The translations under genes were made by a program, and so were the position numbers. Positions 1-7,590 of a DNA stretch of 64,000 bases are shown here, one piece after another. The notes under the pieces are model-generated. The model was not told the origin of the DNA and made no database searches. It saw nothing but the letters and a program-made list of their open reading frames with translations. Source of the stretch: Poriferisodalis sp965237655 (GTDB lineage Bacteria; Actinomycetota; Acidimicrobiia; Acidimicrobiales; Poriferisodalaceae); the NCBI RefSeq assembly GCF_965237655.1, contig NZ_CBDEGB010000002.1:124001-188000 (forward strand), written 5' to 3'. Position 1 is the first letter of the stretch. Each line of letters starts with the position of its first letter.

Positions 1-1
1 G

Positions 2-559
2 GAGCTGTTCGGGGCGGTGGGGTCGGACTCGACGCTGTATCGGGCGCTGCGGGGCATCGACGCCTCGGCGCTGGGCGGGCTGTGGGCAGCCGCGGCCGAG
101 GCGCGTGAGCGAGTGTGGTCCCAGCGCCGCGGTTCGGGTCCGTTGGTGGTCGACATCGACTCGACGCTGGTGGAGGTCCACTCGCCCAACAAGGCGGGTG
201 CGGCGCCGCATTTCAAGGGCGGGTACGGGTTCCACCCGATGATCTGCTCGACCGCGGACGGGGAGCCGTTGTGGGCGAAGCTGCGCCCGGGCAACGCGGC
301 CGCGAACAGCATCGCCGATCACGTCGAGGTGCTCGACGCTGCGATATCGGTGCTGCCCGACGCTGACGCGGCAGGCCATCGGGCAGGCGACGATCTGGCG
401 CTCGCAGGACGCGAGATGGTGCTGCGCTTGGACTCAGGAGGCTGTTCGGCGCGTATCGCCGCGGCGTGCAGGGACCGCAACGTGACGTTTTTCATGTCCG
501 CCCGGGCCACAGCAGGCATCGACGCCGCGATCGCTGCGGTGTCAAGGGCCAGTGGGATC
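2..559 (+). pseudogene. IS1380-family transposase, N-terminal/middle part (interrupted)
   Basis: The frame is open from the left window edge, so the true start lies outside. It reads as the catalytic core of an IS1380-type DDE transposase: the segment around VVDIDSTLVEVHSPNK carries the first catalytic Asp, followed by the HFKGGYGFHPM stretch typical of the family. The reading frame runs intact to base 559, where an IS21-type element begins. The C-terminal half resumes after that element, from 3063. Homology is recognised by pattern only. The gene cannot make a functional transposase in its present state. Confidence 0.8.
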
Positions 560-633
560 TGCCCAGTGGCGGACAGCAGGACTGCCCGTTGGTGGCCAAC
601 AGAACTGCCCGGTGGTGGCCAGGTGTTCTGCCC
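559..633. repeat. Left terminal repeat array of the IS21 element
   Basis: CTGCCC recurs at 559, 582, 605 and 628, an exact 23-bp period, each copy followed by a GG/TGG-rich stretch. Multiple terminal repeats of about 20 bp are characteristic of IS21-family ends and are thought to be transposase (IstA) binding sites. The istB stop codon lies a few bases further in, at 639. Confidence 0.8.
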
Positions 634-638
634 GTGGG

Positions 639-1403
639 TCAGTTGGTCAGTGGCGTCACCCCCTTGCCGGCGGTGGCTTGGGTGAGGCGGATGCTGTCGC
701 CGGCGGTCATGACGACGTGGGCGTGGTGGAGCAGCCGGTCGACGGTGGCGTTGGCGATGGTCTTGGGCATGAGTTCGTCGAACCCGGCGGGGTGAAGGTT
801 GCTCGACAGGGCGATGGAGCGTTTCTCGTAAGCGGCGTCGACGACCCGGTAGAGCGCCTCGGCGGTCTCGGTGGTGACTGGGAGCAGGCCGATGTCGTCG
901 ATCACGATGACGTCGGAGCGCATGATCCGCCGGATGGCCTTGGCGGCGGTGTCGTCGGCGCTGTGGCGGCGCACGAGCGCGCCGAGGTGCTCGAGACTGA
1001 ACCAGGACACCTTGTGGCCGGCATCGACGGCGGCCTGGCCGAGCGCTTCAAGGAAGTGCGTCTTGCCTGTGCCTGATGGTCCGCACACGACGAGGTTCTC
1101 GTGGCGGTGGATCCACTCCAGGGTGCGTAGCGCCCGCTGGGTCGGCGCCGGGATCGAGCTGACGGTTCCGTCCCAGATGTCGAAGGTCTTGCCGGTGGGG
1201 AACCCGGCCGCTTTGCGCCGGGCCCGGATTGAGGATGCTTGGCGGCCGGCGAGCTCCTCGGCCAGCAGTGCCCTCATTGCTTCGGCCGGTTCCCAGCGTT
1301 GTGCCTTGGCGGTGGCCAACAGGTCCGGTGCTGCGGCGCGCATGTGGGGTAGGCGCAGGGCGCGGAGCAAGTCGACGACCTCGTCGATCGGCGCTGGGTT
1401 CAT
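639..1403 (-). CDS. istB: IS21 helper ATPase IstB
   Basis: AAA+ ATPase helper protein of IS21 transposition, which assists IstA with target DNA. Walker A GPSGTGKT and Walker B VIVIDDIG are both visible, and the length of about 254 aa is normal for IstB. I place the start at the ATG at 1403 because it overlaps the istA stop codon (ATGA, bases 1400-1403), the usual translational coupling in IS21 operons. An upstream in-frame start at 1427 is possible but lies inside istA. The stop is just inside the left terminal repeats. Confidence 0.92.
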   Translation of the reverse strand: MNPAPIDEVVDLLRALRLPHMRAAAPDLLATAKAQRWEPAEAMRALLAEELAGRQASSIRARRKAAGFPTGKTFDIWDGTVSSIPAPTQRALRTLEWIHRHENLVVCGPSGTGKTHFLEALGQAAVDAGHKVSWFSLEHLGALVRRHSADDTAAKAIRRIMRSDVIVIDDIGLLPVTTETAEALYRVVDAAYEKRSIALSSNLHPAGFDELMPKTIANATVDRLLHHAHVVMTAGDSIRLTQATAGKGVTPLTN

Positions 1404-2884
1404 CGGTCGCCTCCGAGGCGACCCCAAGCGGCGGTGCCGGGCTGCAGCGAGTGCGCGTCATCGGCGCGCCGGGGTTGTCCGGGCGGGTCAGCAGCCAGGA
1501 TCGAGGCCAGGTCGCCGTCTGCGAAGCGGCCGAACATCGCGGAGTGGCCGAGCGCCCAATCAACGCGGACCTGGCCGTGGAGGCGGGCAAGGGTGACGGC
1601 TTGGGCCATCTTGACCTTCATGCGGGTCGTGCCCGCGGCGGCTGCTTCAACGAGCCAGGTGCGGGCGCCGTCTCCGATGGCGAGGAACTCGGTCTCGGCC
1701 GCGCTCGTCGGCTTCGGACGCCGCGCCAGTGGCCCAGCCGGGCGTGGCGGGTAGTGGGCGTCGTCGATCATCGGATGCCCGGGTGTCGAACTCTGGTGGC
1801 GGGCGACCTCGATTGGGCCTGACGGTGCGCAGTGGGTGACGACGACCTGGTCACCGTCGACGCGCACCCACACCGTCTCATCGGCGAGGGTGTGCGGGAC
1901 CGAGTAGGTCACGCCGCCGAAGCTGACCGTGGAGCTCCAAGAGACTTTCCGGGTCTCCCCGAGCGCTGCCGTGTATGGGCGTTCGGGCAGCGCGTGCAGC
2001 CGGTGCCGTTCCTCGGTGAGCATCTCCACCGGCGCCCGCCGGGTCACCCGATGGACCCGCTCGTTCACCTCAGCGGTGAACGCCTCGCAGGCCTCGACCA
2101 GCTCGGCCCAACTGGCGTAGTCGCCGCGCAGGTTCGCGTCGGTTGGCACCAAGTCGGCCTTGGCGACCCGCACCGTCGCCTCGCTGCCGCCTTTGGATTC
2201 AGGGTCCGCCGGCACACACGTCGCGACCGTCACGCCGTAGTGGCCGCCGACCGCAACGATCTCCGGATGGCGCACGGCGATCCCGGCGACGTGGTCGATC
2301 GTGACCGTGCGCTCGTTGTCGGTGAGCCAATACGTCGCAGCGCCGCCAAAGGCTCGCATCGCCCGATCCACACAGGCGATCACCGTGGGCAGGGTGCGGT
2401 CCCAGGTCGCGATCACCACCCGGAACCTCGACCACGCCAGCCACGCGCAAAACAGATTCGTCCGCCGCCCGGCGATGACCGGGCCCGCGCCCCAGTCCCA
2501 CTGCGCCCACATGCCCGGCTCGGGGATCCACGGCCGATACACCCGCCGCCGACCCGCCCGGAAGCTCTTCTTGGCCTCCGCCACTGCTCGGCGCACCGTG
2601 CGATCCGAACCCTCGAACCCCAACGCTTTCAGCTTGGCGTGGCAACGATCGGCGCGGATCTTGCCACAGGAGCGCTCCACCCACTCCTCGATCTTCGGCA
2701 GCCACGGATCGATGATCCGTTTCCGCCGCACCGGGCCCACACCCCCCAGCCGACCCTCGTCGCGCTCAGCCACATACGCGGCGACGGTGTGATGCGAACA
2801 ACCGGCCAGCTCGCCGGCATCCCGGAACGACCCAGTCAGGTCGAACGCTTCCAACATGTTCATGATTTCCTCGCGAGACTTCAC
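1400..2884 (-). CDS. istA: IS21 transposase IstA
   Basis: DDE transposase of the IS21 element. An N-terminal helix-turn-helix region precedes an rve-type integrase core. Candidate catalytic residues are the Asp in AQWDWGAG, the Asp in YWLTDNERT and the Glu in PESKGGSEATV. I chose the GTG at 2884 because a strong AGGAGG lies about 5 nt upstream; another in-frame GTG at 2908 would add eight residues. The gene ends in a 4-bp overlap with istB. It is about 494 aa, within the normal range, with no frameshift seen. Confidence 0.92.
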   Translation of the reverse strand: MKSREEIMNMLEAFDLTGSFRDAGELAGCSHHTVAAYVAERDEGRLGGVGPVRRKRIIDPWLPKIEEWVERSCGKIRADRCHAKLKALGFEGSDRTVRRAVAEAKKSFRAGRRRVYRPWIPEPGMWAQWDWGAGPVIAGRRTNLFCAWLAWSRFRVVIATWDRTLPTVIACVDRAMRAFGGAATYWLTDNERTVTIDHVAGIAVRHPEIVAVGGHYGVTVATCVPADPESKGGSEATVRVAKADLVPTDANLRGDYASWAELVEACEAFTAEVNERVHRVTRRAPVEMLTEERHRLHALPERPYTAALGETRKVSWSSTVSFGGVTYSVPHTLADETVWVRVDGDQVVVTHCAPSGPIEVARHQSSTPGHPMIDDAHYPPRPAGPLARRPKPTSAAETEFLAIGDGARTWLVEAAAAGTTRMKVKMAQAVTLARLHGQVRVDWALGHSAMFGRFADGDLASILAADPPGQPRRADDAHSLQPGTAAWGRLGGDR

Positions 2885-2984
2885 TTGCTCCTCCTGCTCG
2901 ATGGTCACGGTTGTGGTGACCGGCTATTCGAGTAGGAGGAGCACCCCGCCGCGGTGCACCCCGACGGGAAATGGACTTCAACGC

Positions 2985-3058
2985 GGGCAGTTCTGTTGGC
3001 CGCCGCTGGGCAGAACCGTCGGCCGCCAGCGGGCAGCTACATGGCCGCCACTGGGCAG
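2985..3058. repeat. Right terminal repeat array of the IS21 element
   Basis: GGGCAG (complement of CTGCCC) recurs at 2985, 3008, 3031 and 3053, so spacing is 23, 23 and 22 bp. The array mirrors the left end and points inward. It lies upstream of istA, so it may also overlap that operon's promoter. Confidence 0.8.
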
Positions 3059-3062
3059 GATC

Positions 3063-3640
3063 TCATGGCCGCCGACACTGCGGCCCGCTGCGACCCAGGG
3101 CGGTGGACGCCGGGGGTGCCGAACCCCAAACAGCGGCATCCCAAAGCGCACGTCGCCGAGCTCACCGACCTGGTGGACCTGTCGGGCTGGCCAGCGCGGA
3201 CACGGCTGATCATCCGACGCGAGCCCTTGCATCCGGGCGCGCAGCGCAGCCTGTTCGCGTCCGAGAACTTCCGCTACTGGGGATTCCTCACCGACGCTGC
3301 GGGCAGCCCCGCCCGGCTCGACCGTCTCATGCGCAAGCACGCCGACGTCGAGGACGCCATAGCCCGCCTCAAAGACAGCGGACTGGCCCGCATGCCCTTC
3401 ACAGCCTGGGACGCCAACTGTGCATGGGCAGCGCTGTGCATGATCAGCGCCGCGCTCGTGCACTGGTTCCAGACACAGCGCCTTGCCGGACCGCTCAAAC
3501 GCGCGGCACCCAAACGGCTCCGCTGGCAGCTGTGGCACCTGCCCGCGCTCGTATGCGAAACCGGCCGACGCACCTGGCTGCGGCTCCCCACCGCACACCC
3601 CGGCACCCGAAGCCTGCTCGCCGCCCAGCACCCCAACTGA
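3063..3640 (+). pseudogene. IS1380-family transposase, C-terminal part
   Basis: This continues the transposase broken at 559. Recognisable segments are LVDLSGWPARTRLIIRREP, HPGAQRSLF and the C-terminal helical tail ending at 3640. The third acidic catalytic residue is expected near DVEDAIARLKDSG. If the IS21 element and one target duplication are removed in silico, the two halves are one base out of frame. The transposase was therefore already frameshifted before the insertion, or drifted afterwards. Confidence 0.8.
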
Positions 3641-3774
3641 GCACCCCGCACCCCCAGCCGCCAACAGCGCCGCTCACGCGGCGGCCGACCCGTCGCGCCC
3701 ACACACCCATGTCAGGGTCCAACACCGGCCCTGCGACCACCCCAGCGGCACCAAACAACACCCACCGGGTCCCG

Positions 3775-5346
3775 TCAAGCCGACAAACCCGCCCGACACA
3801 CCAAAACACAACCCATAAACCCTGAACAGGCATTCTCGTGAATAATCAGGGCTAATGCGGCGAGGAGCAACAGGGATAGTCCGCGTGAGAACCATGCACG
3901 TGCTTGCATCAGGTCGGTGTGTTTCTTCTTTGAAGTCCACAGAGCGAGTCTTCGGCCGGCCTCTTCTTCCTCGACCACAGTGACGACGGATTCTCGCGGT
4001 CCAGGCTGGGCAAGATCCTGCCCCTTAGCGTGCCTATAGAATCCAACGCGGTCAATCTGAGTGGCCTCGAATGCCGCTATTGCAAGAGATGCGAATGCTC
4101 CAGCCACAGGTGCCACGAGTGTAAGAAGCCAGAGGCTGTGTTCAAGCGCGAACTGCAGTTGATAGCCCGTGAGCGCTGCCGACACAGCGACAGTCGCGAG
4201 AGTTGTGCGGAGCAGGCGTGCCGCTTTGTCCTCCGCCGTGCGGGCAGCTGCTATTGATTCATCGTTTGCGCGGCGTACGACGGAGAGGGCCTCAGGAGAT
4301 CTTGCCGCCAAGGACGCCCACGGCGGTTCCGCATATACAGGTGCGCGTGTACCATCATTGCTTGGTGCCTTGCCGGCGCGGCCTAGATCCCACAAGATGC
4401 GCTTGTGGGGCCTAGCCCAGTGCCCAGCAGTGAGTTCGGTTCGGGGCCTCTCACAGAGGTGGTCAGCGAGTGCCGGGGGAATGACGTCTTGCGAATCGCG
4501 GAGAAATGCCCATGCTCCTGCTGGATTTGCTTCCAAGAAAACCGGGCCTTCGGGTGTATCGAGCCAGTCTTGTACGCACGTCGTAAGACCAAGTGCAAGA
4601 CATAAATCCACCGCGTCTTGCTTGATCGATGGATACGCTACGTGCTCGAAGTCGAGACCACTTGGGTCGACAGCACGCCAGTCGATTGTGTCAGCCTCGC
4701 GAATTCGCCGCCATGTCCAAGTTTGATTGCCGATAATAACAACCCTGAGGTCGGCCAAAGCGGAAACGACCAATTCTTGAAGTAGCACGGGTAAAGCACT
4801 GACGTTGCTGAGGTCATCGTGTGCAACTTCACTGACGTGCGGGACGATTCCTGCGCCTGGAGAGAGAGGCTTAGCTATAAGGCGCAAGTCGTTACAAAGA
4901 CGCGTCGCCTCCGTGAGGTCATTGGTCACGAGCGATCGGGGAATCCTAATTTGAAGCCTGGATGCCGTGCCAAGTTGATACAGCTTGCGTTCAGCGCGGG
5001 CGACCCTGTGCGGCTCGTCCACCCATCTGACTCCGCAACCGACCAATCCGCCGATCAAGATATGGCGTGTTTCGTCACGTACCAGTTGTGCCTCATCGGT
5101 GTCGAATCCATCGACGTTGGGAGACCCGAGTCGGTGATACCACACAGAGGTCGAGGTTGACACCTGCCACTCCGCGGCGTCACGACGGATTCGAAACTCA
5201 CCGGGTCGAATGTTCACGGTCGAGCCAAGGAGACCTGATGCATCGAGACGCAGACAGGTTGCCCCACGTGTAGTCACGGCATGCTCGACTAAGTCCGCAT
5301 GTCGGCCACCGGGGTTGTCCAGTATCAGGACATCGAGTTTGGCCAT
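3775..5346 (-). CDS. ATP-grasp peptide ligase (MvdD/TgmB-like) with C-terminal membrane domain
   Basis: Residues 1-300 look like the ATP-grasp enzymes that make side-chain ester or amide links in graspetides. There is an N-terminal VWYHRLGSPN segment, a probable ATP-binding Lys in LIAKPLS (about 159), QELV plus DLRVVIIG (190-206), and Mg-binding acidic residues in QDWLDTPEGPVFLEANPAG (about 259-277). Residues 350-500 are unusual: a charged helix, two membrane segments (about 381-398 and 404-425), an acidic linker, then a third membrane segment (about 487-503). The start at 5346 follows an AGGTG and lies 22 bp after the stop of the upstream small gene. Residues after about 498 are encoded by what looks like the IS1380 end, so the natural C terminus is probably lost. 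Specific function is inferred. Confidence 0.75.
   Translation of the reverse strand: MAKLDVLILDNPGGRHADLVEHAVTTRGATCLRLDASGLLGSTVNIRPGEFRIRRDAAEWQVSTSTSVWYHRLGSPNVDGFDTDEAQLVRDETRHILIGGLVGCGVRWVDEPHRVARAERKLYQLGTASRLQIRIPRSLVTNDLTEATRLCNDLRLIAKPLSPGAGIVPHVSEVAHDDLSNVSALPVLLQELVVSALADLRVVIIGNQTWTWRRIREADTIDWRAVDPSGLDFEHVAYPSIKQDAVDLCLALGLTTCVQDWLDTPEGPVFLEANPAGAWAFLRDSQDVIPPALADHLCERPRTELTAGHWARPHKRILWDLGRAGKAPSNDGTRAPVYAEPPWASLAARSPEALSVVRRANDESIAAARTAEDKAARLLRTTLATVAVSAALTGYQLQFALEHSLWLLTLVAPVAGAFASLAIAAFEATQIDRVGFYRHAKGQDLAQPGPRESVVTVVEEEEAGRRLALWTSKKKHTDLMQARAWFSRGLSLLLLAALALIIHENACSGFMGCVLVCRAGLSA
3821..3850. repeat. Probable right end (terminal inverted repeat) of the IS1380 element
   Basis: The sequence ending at 3850, read from the minus strand, starts CCTGATTATTCACGAGAATG. 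This resembles IS1380-family termini as I remember them. The matching left end lies outside the window, so the call cannot be checked here. If correct, the element boundary falls inside the 3' end of the neighbouring ATP-grasp gene. Confidence 0.5.
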
Positions 5347-5368
5347 CGTACGTGGGGGCACCTGGTAT

Positions 5369-5782
5369 CTAGTCGGCGCTCTCACCTCGAGTACGCGTGT
5401 CGTCCTCACCGTTGGCGGCCGCCTCTCCGCGGACCCTGGTTACGTCGCGCTTTGGCGGATCGGGTCGTCGAGGTGATGGCCGTGACGGTTCGGGCCTCTT
5501 TGGTGCAGGTCGTGCAGGTGGTCGGGACGGATTCGGATTCGGCCGATTTGCATCGGTGATTGTGGCTGTCTCGCCGCGCGCGTCGGTCACTCCCCGCACG
5601 GCAATGACGCTGTGGTCAAGTAGCTCTGGGCTTGTCGTCCGGGTACCGCCATGCAAAGCGAGGTCAGCCGGTGGCTCTGGTGGTGGCTCGGGAGTTTCTC
5701 CACGCACGAAGGTGTCGTCTCCGTTGCCTCCGGGATTCTCTTGACCGTCCCAGAGTCTGCCCAGCACCGTTCTACGTGTCAT
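5369..5782 (-). CDS. Candidate graspetide-type RiPP precursor with four TxxRGE motifs
   Basis: This 137-aa Pro/Arg/Asp-rich protein has no recognisable enzyme domain. It contains four T-x-x-R-G-E motifs: TFVRGE (24-29), TDARGE (66-71), TRVRGE (115-120) and TRTRGE (129-134). Three have an Asp one or two residues before the Thr, and the spacer at about 79-112 is Pro-rich. RGE is encoded differently in each copy (CGT GGA GAA, CGC GGC GAG, CGC GGA GAG, CGA GGT GAG), which argues for protein-level conservation. The stop is 22 bp before the ATP-grasp start on the same strand. Thr plus acidic residues in repeated motifs directly upstream of an ATP-grasp ligase is the known layout of graspetide precursors. 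The assignment is inference, and no standard leader motif was recognised. Confidence 0.6.
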   Translation of the reverse strand: MTRRTVLGRLWDGQENPGGNGDDTFVRGETPEPPPEPPADLALHGGTRTTSPELLDHSVIAVRGVTDARGETATITDANRPNPNPSRPPARPAPKRPEPSRPSPRRPDPPKRDVTRVRGEAAANGEDDTRTRGESAD

Positions 5783-6033
5783 GTCCGAAGACTACCGCCA
5801 TGTGGTTTGCATACAGCTTGCCTTGAGGCCACAGCTAGCACGAGGCGTTGGACCGCTCCAGGGCGACCTGCTCGATGTCGTCGCGGTTGATGGGTCGCCA
5901 TCAACTTTGGCTTTGCTGGTTCCTGGTACGCAATCTGGGACGAGTCGTACGCCGGAGTAGCGTGCGGCGCTGGCAGCGTGTGATTCGTAATGCTGCGACA
6001 CCGTTGGTGGATCGGCTGAAATGGACGGTCATA

Positions 6034-7590
6034 GTGACGGGTGAGCTGAAGCGGCAGATCGATGCGGTGTGGAACGACTTCTGGTCGGGGGGCATCTCGA
6101 ACCCGCTGGAGGTGATGGCGCAGCTCACCTACCTGCTGTTCATCAAGGCGCTCGACGAGCAGCAGACCCTGGCGGAGAACAAGGCGAACCGCACGGGCGA
6201 GCCGATCCCGGCCGAGGACGACATCTTCCCCGAGGGGCGGGAGTTCCGGCCTGAGGGGCGCACTGAAGGTCGGCCGTACGGCGACCTTCGCTGGTCGAGG
6301 TTCAAGAATCGCCCTGCAGCCGAGATGTTCGACATCGTGGAGAACTACGTGTTCCCGTTCCTGTCGAAGCGGGCCGGCGAGAGCACCCATGCCAAGCACA
6401 TGACCGGTGCCAAGCTCACGATCCCAACACCTGGGCTGTTGCAGAAGGCGGTGGACGGGCTCGACGCAGTCGAGATGAAGGACCGCGACACCAAGGGCGA
6501 TGTCTACGAGTACATGCTCTCGAAGATCGCCACGGCCGGCCAGAACGGCCAGTTCCGCACGCCGCGGCACATCATCCAGTTGATGGTCGAGATGATGGCG
6601 CCCCAGCCCGACGACGTGATCTGTGACCCAGCCAGTGGTACTTGCGGATTCCTGGTGGGCGCCGGGGGGTACGTCCGTCGCGAGCATCCCAGCGCTCTCA
6701 CGAGCCCCGGCCCAGCGAAGCACTTCCACGACGGGATGTTCTCCGGCTATGACTTCGACAACACGATGCTGCGCATTGGGTCGATGAACATGCAACTCCA
6801 CGGAGTGCAGAACCCGAACATCAGCTACCGGGACTCGCTTGCCGAGGACCACGCCGACGACGCCGAGGCCTACAGCCTGATCCTCGCCAACCCGCCGTTC
6901 GCAGGATCGCTCGACTACGAGGGCACGGCCAAGGGCCTCCTGCAGGTTGTCAGGACCAAGAAGACCGAGCTGCTGTTTGTGGCGCTGTTCCTGCGGCTGC
7001 TCAGGCCAGGCGGTCGTACAGCGGTCATCGTTCCCGACGGCGTGCTGTTCGGTTCGACCAAGGCGCACAAGGAGCTCCGGCGAATCTTGGTCGAGGATCA
7101 GAAGCTAGATGGGATCGTGTCGCTGCCCGCTGGCGTGTTCAAGCCGTACTCAGGGGTCTCGACTGCGATCCTCCTGTTCACCAAGACTGACTCAGGCGGT
7201 ACCGACCTCGTCTGGTTCTACGACCTCCATGCCGACGGCTACAGCCTCGACGACAAACGTGACCGGCTGCTCGACGAAGCGAAGCTCGGCGTGCTCGTCG
7301 AAGAAGTGCTGACAGTGGACGAGCACGAGAAGAACAACCTCCCGGATGCGTTCGCCCGTTGGCTGGAGAGAAATGGCACAGAGTTGGAACGGGCGCCGAC
7401 GGAGCAATCGTTCTGTGTGTCGAAGGCCGACATCGCGGCTACCGACTACGACCTCAGTATCAATCGCTACAAGGAGGTCGTCTACAACCAGATTGAGACA
7501 CCGCCACCGGCGGTGCTGATTGAAGAGATCGAGCAGCTTGAGATGGAGATTCGAACGGGACTCAAGGAACTCAAGGTGATGATTTCGTGA
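6034..7590 (+). CDS. hsdM: Type I restriction-modification methyltransferase subunit HsdM
   Basis: N6-adenine methyltransferase subunit of a type I restriction-modification complex. Helical N-terminal domain, then the SAM motif DPASGTCGFL (about residue 198) and catalytic motif NPPF (about 286). The GTG at 6034 (protein VTGELKRQIDAVW) is preferred: family homology begins there, whereas the open frame back to 5848 translates to Arg/Trp-rich sequence unlike HsdM. The resulting 518 aa is normal. The stop overlaps the hsdS start (GTGA), so the three genes form an operon read left to right. Confidence 0.93.
   Translation: MTGELKRQIDAVWNDFWSGGISNPLEVMAQLTYLLFIKALDEQQTLAENKANRTGEPIPAEDDIFPEGREFRPEGRTEGRPYGDLRWSRFKNRPAAEMFDIVENYVFPFLSKRAGESTHAKHMTGAKLTIPTPGLLQKAVDGLDAVEMKDRDTKGDVYEYMLSKIATAGQNGQFRTPRHIIQLMVEMMAPQPDDVICDPASGTCGFLVGAGGYVRREHPSALTSPGPAKHFHDGMFSGYDFDNTMLRIGSMNMQLHGVQNPNISYRDSLAEDHADDAEAYSLILANPPFAGSLDYEGTAKGLLQVVRTKKTELLFVALFLRLLRPGGRTAVIVPDGVLFGSTKAHKELRRILVEDQKLDGIVSLPAGVFKPYSGVSTAILLFTKTDSGGTDLVWFYDLHADGYSLDDKRDRLLDEAKLGVLVEEVLTVDEHEKNNLPDAFARWLERNGTELERAPTEQSFCVSKADIAATDYDLSINRYKEVVYNQIETPPPAVLIEEIEQLEMEIRTGLKELKVMIS

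Larger units (their letters stand above)
560..3057 (-). mobile_element. IS21-type insertion sequence nested in an IS1380 transposase
   Basis: A 2.5-kb element with two genes, istA and istB, both on the minus strand. It is bounded by inverted ends (TGCCCAGTGGCGG at 560-572; its reverse complement at 3045-3057). The 5-bp sequence GGATC occurs immediately outside both ends (555-559 and 3058-3062), as expected for a target-site duplication. IS21 elements normally make 4-8 bp duplications. Both genes look intact, so the element may still be active. Confidence 0.9.

Noticed and set aside
559..633. 23-bp periodic repeats as a possible CRISPR array
   Set aside because: The copies are IS21 terminal repeats with short shared cores, mirrored at the other end; no cas genes or unique spacers. 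No CRISPR array was seen in the window.
5397..5744. Plus-strand ORF opposite the TxxRGE gene, with repeated SPRT-like motifs
   Set aside because: It is the antisense of the TxxRGE repeats. The minus-strand reading is favoured by its coupling to the ATP-grasp gene and by varied codons for a fixed RGE.
5848..6033. N-terminal extension of HsdM to 5848
   Set aside because: The extension is Arg/Trp-rich and unlike HsdM; family similarity begins at the GTG at 6034.
5779..7068. 429-aa minus-strand ORF opposite hsdM
   Set aside because: Shadow of HsdM; low-complexity His/Arg/Leu sequence without motifs.
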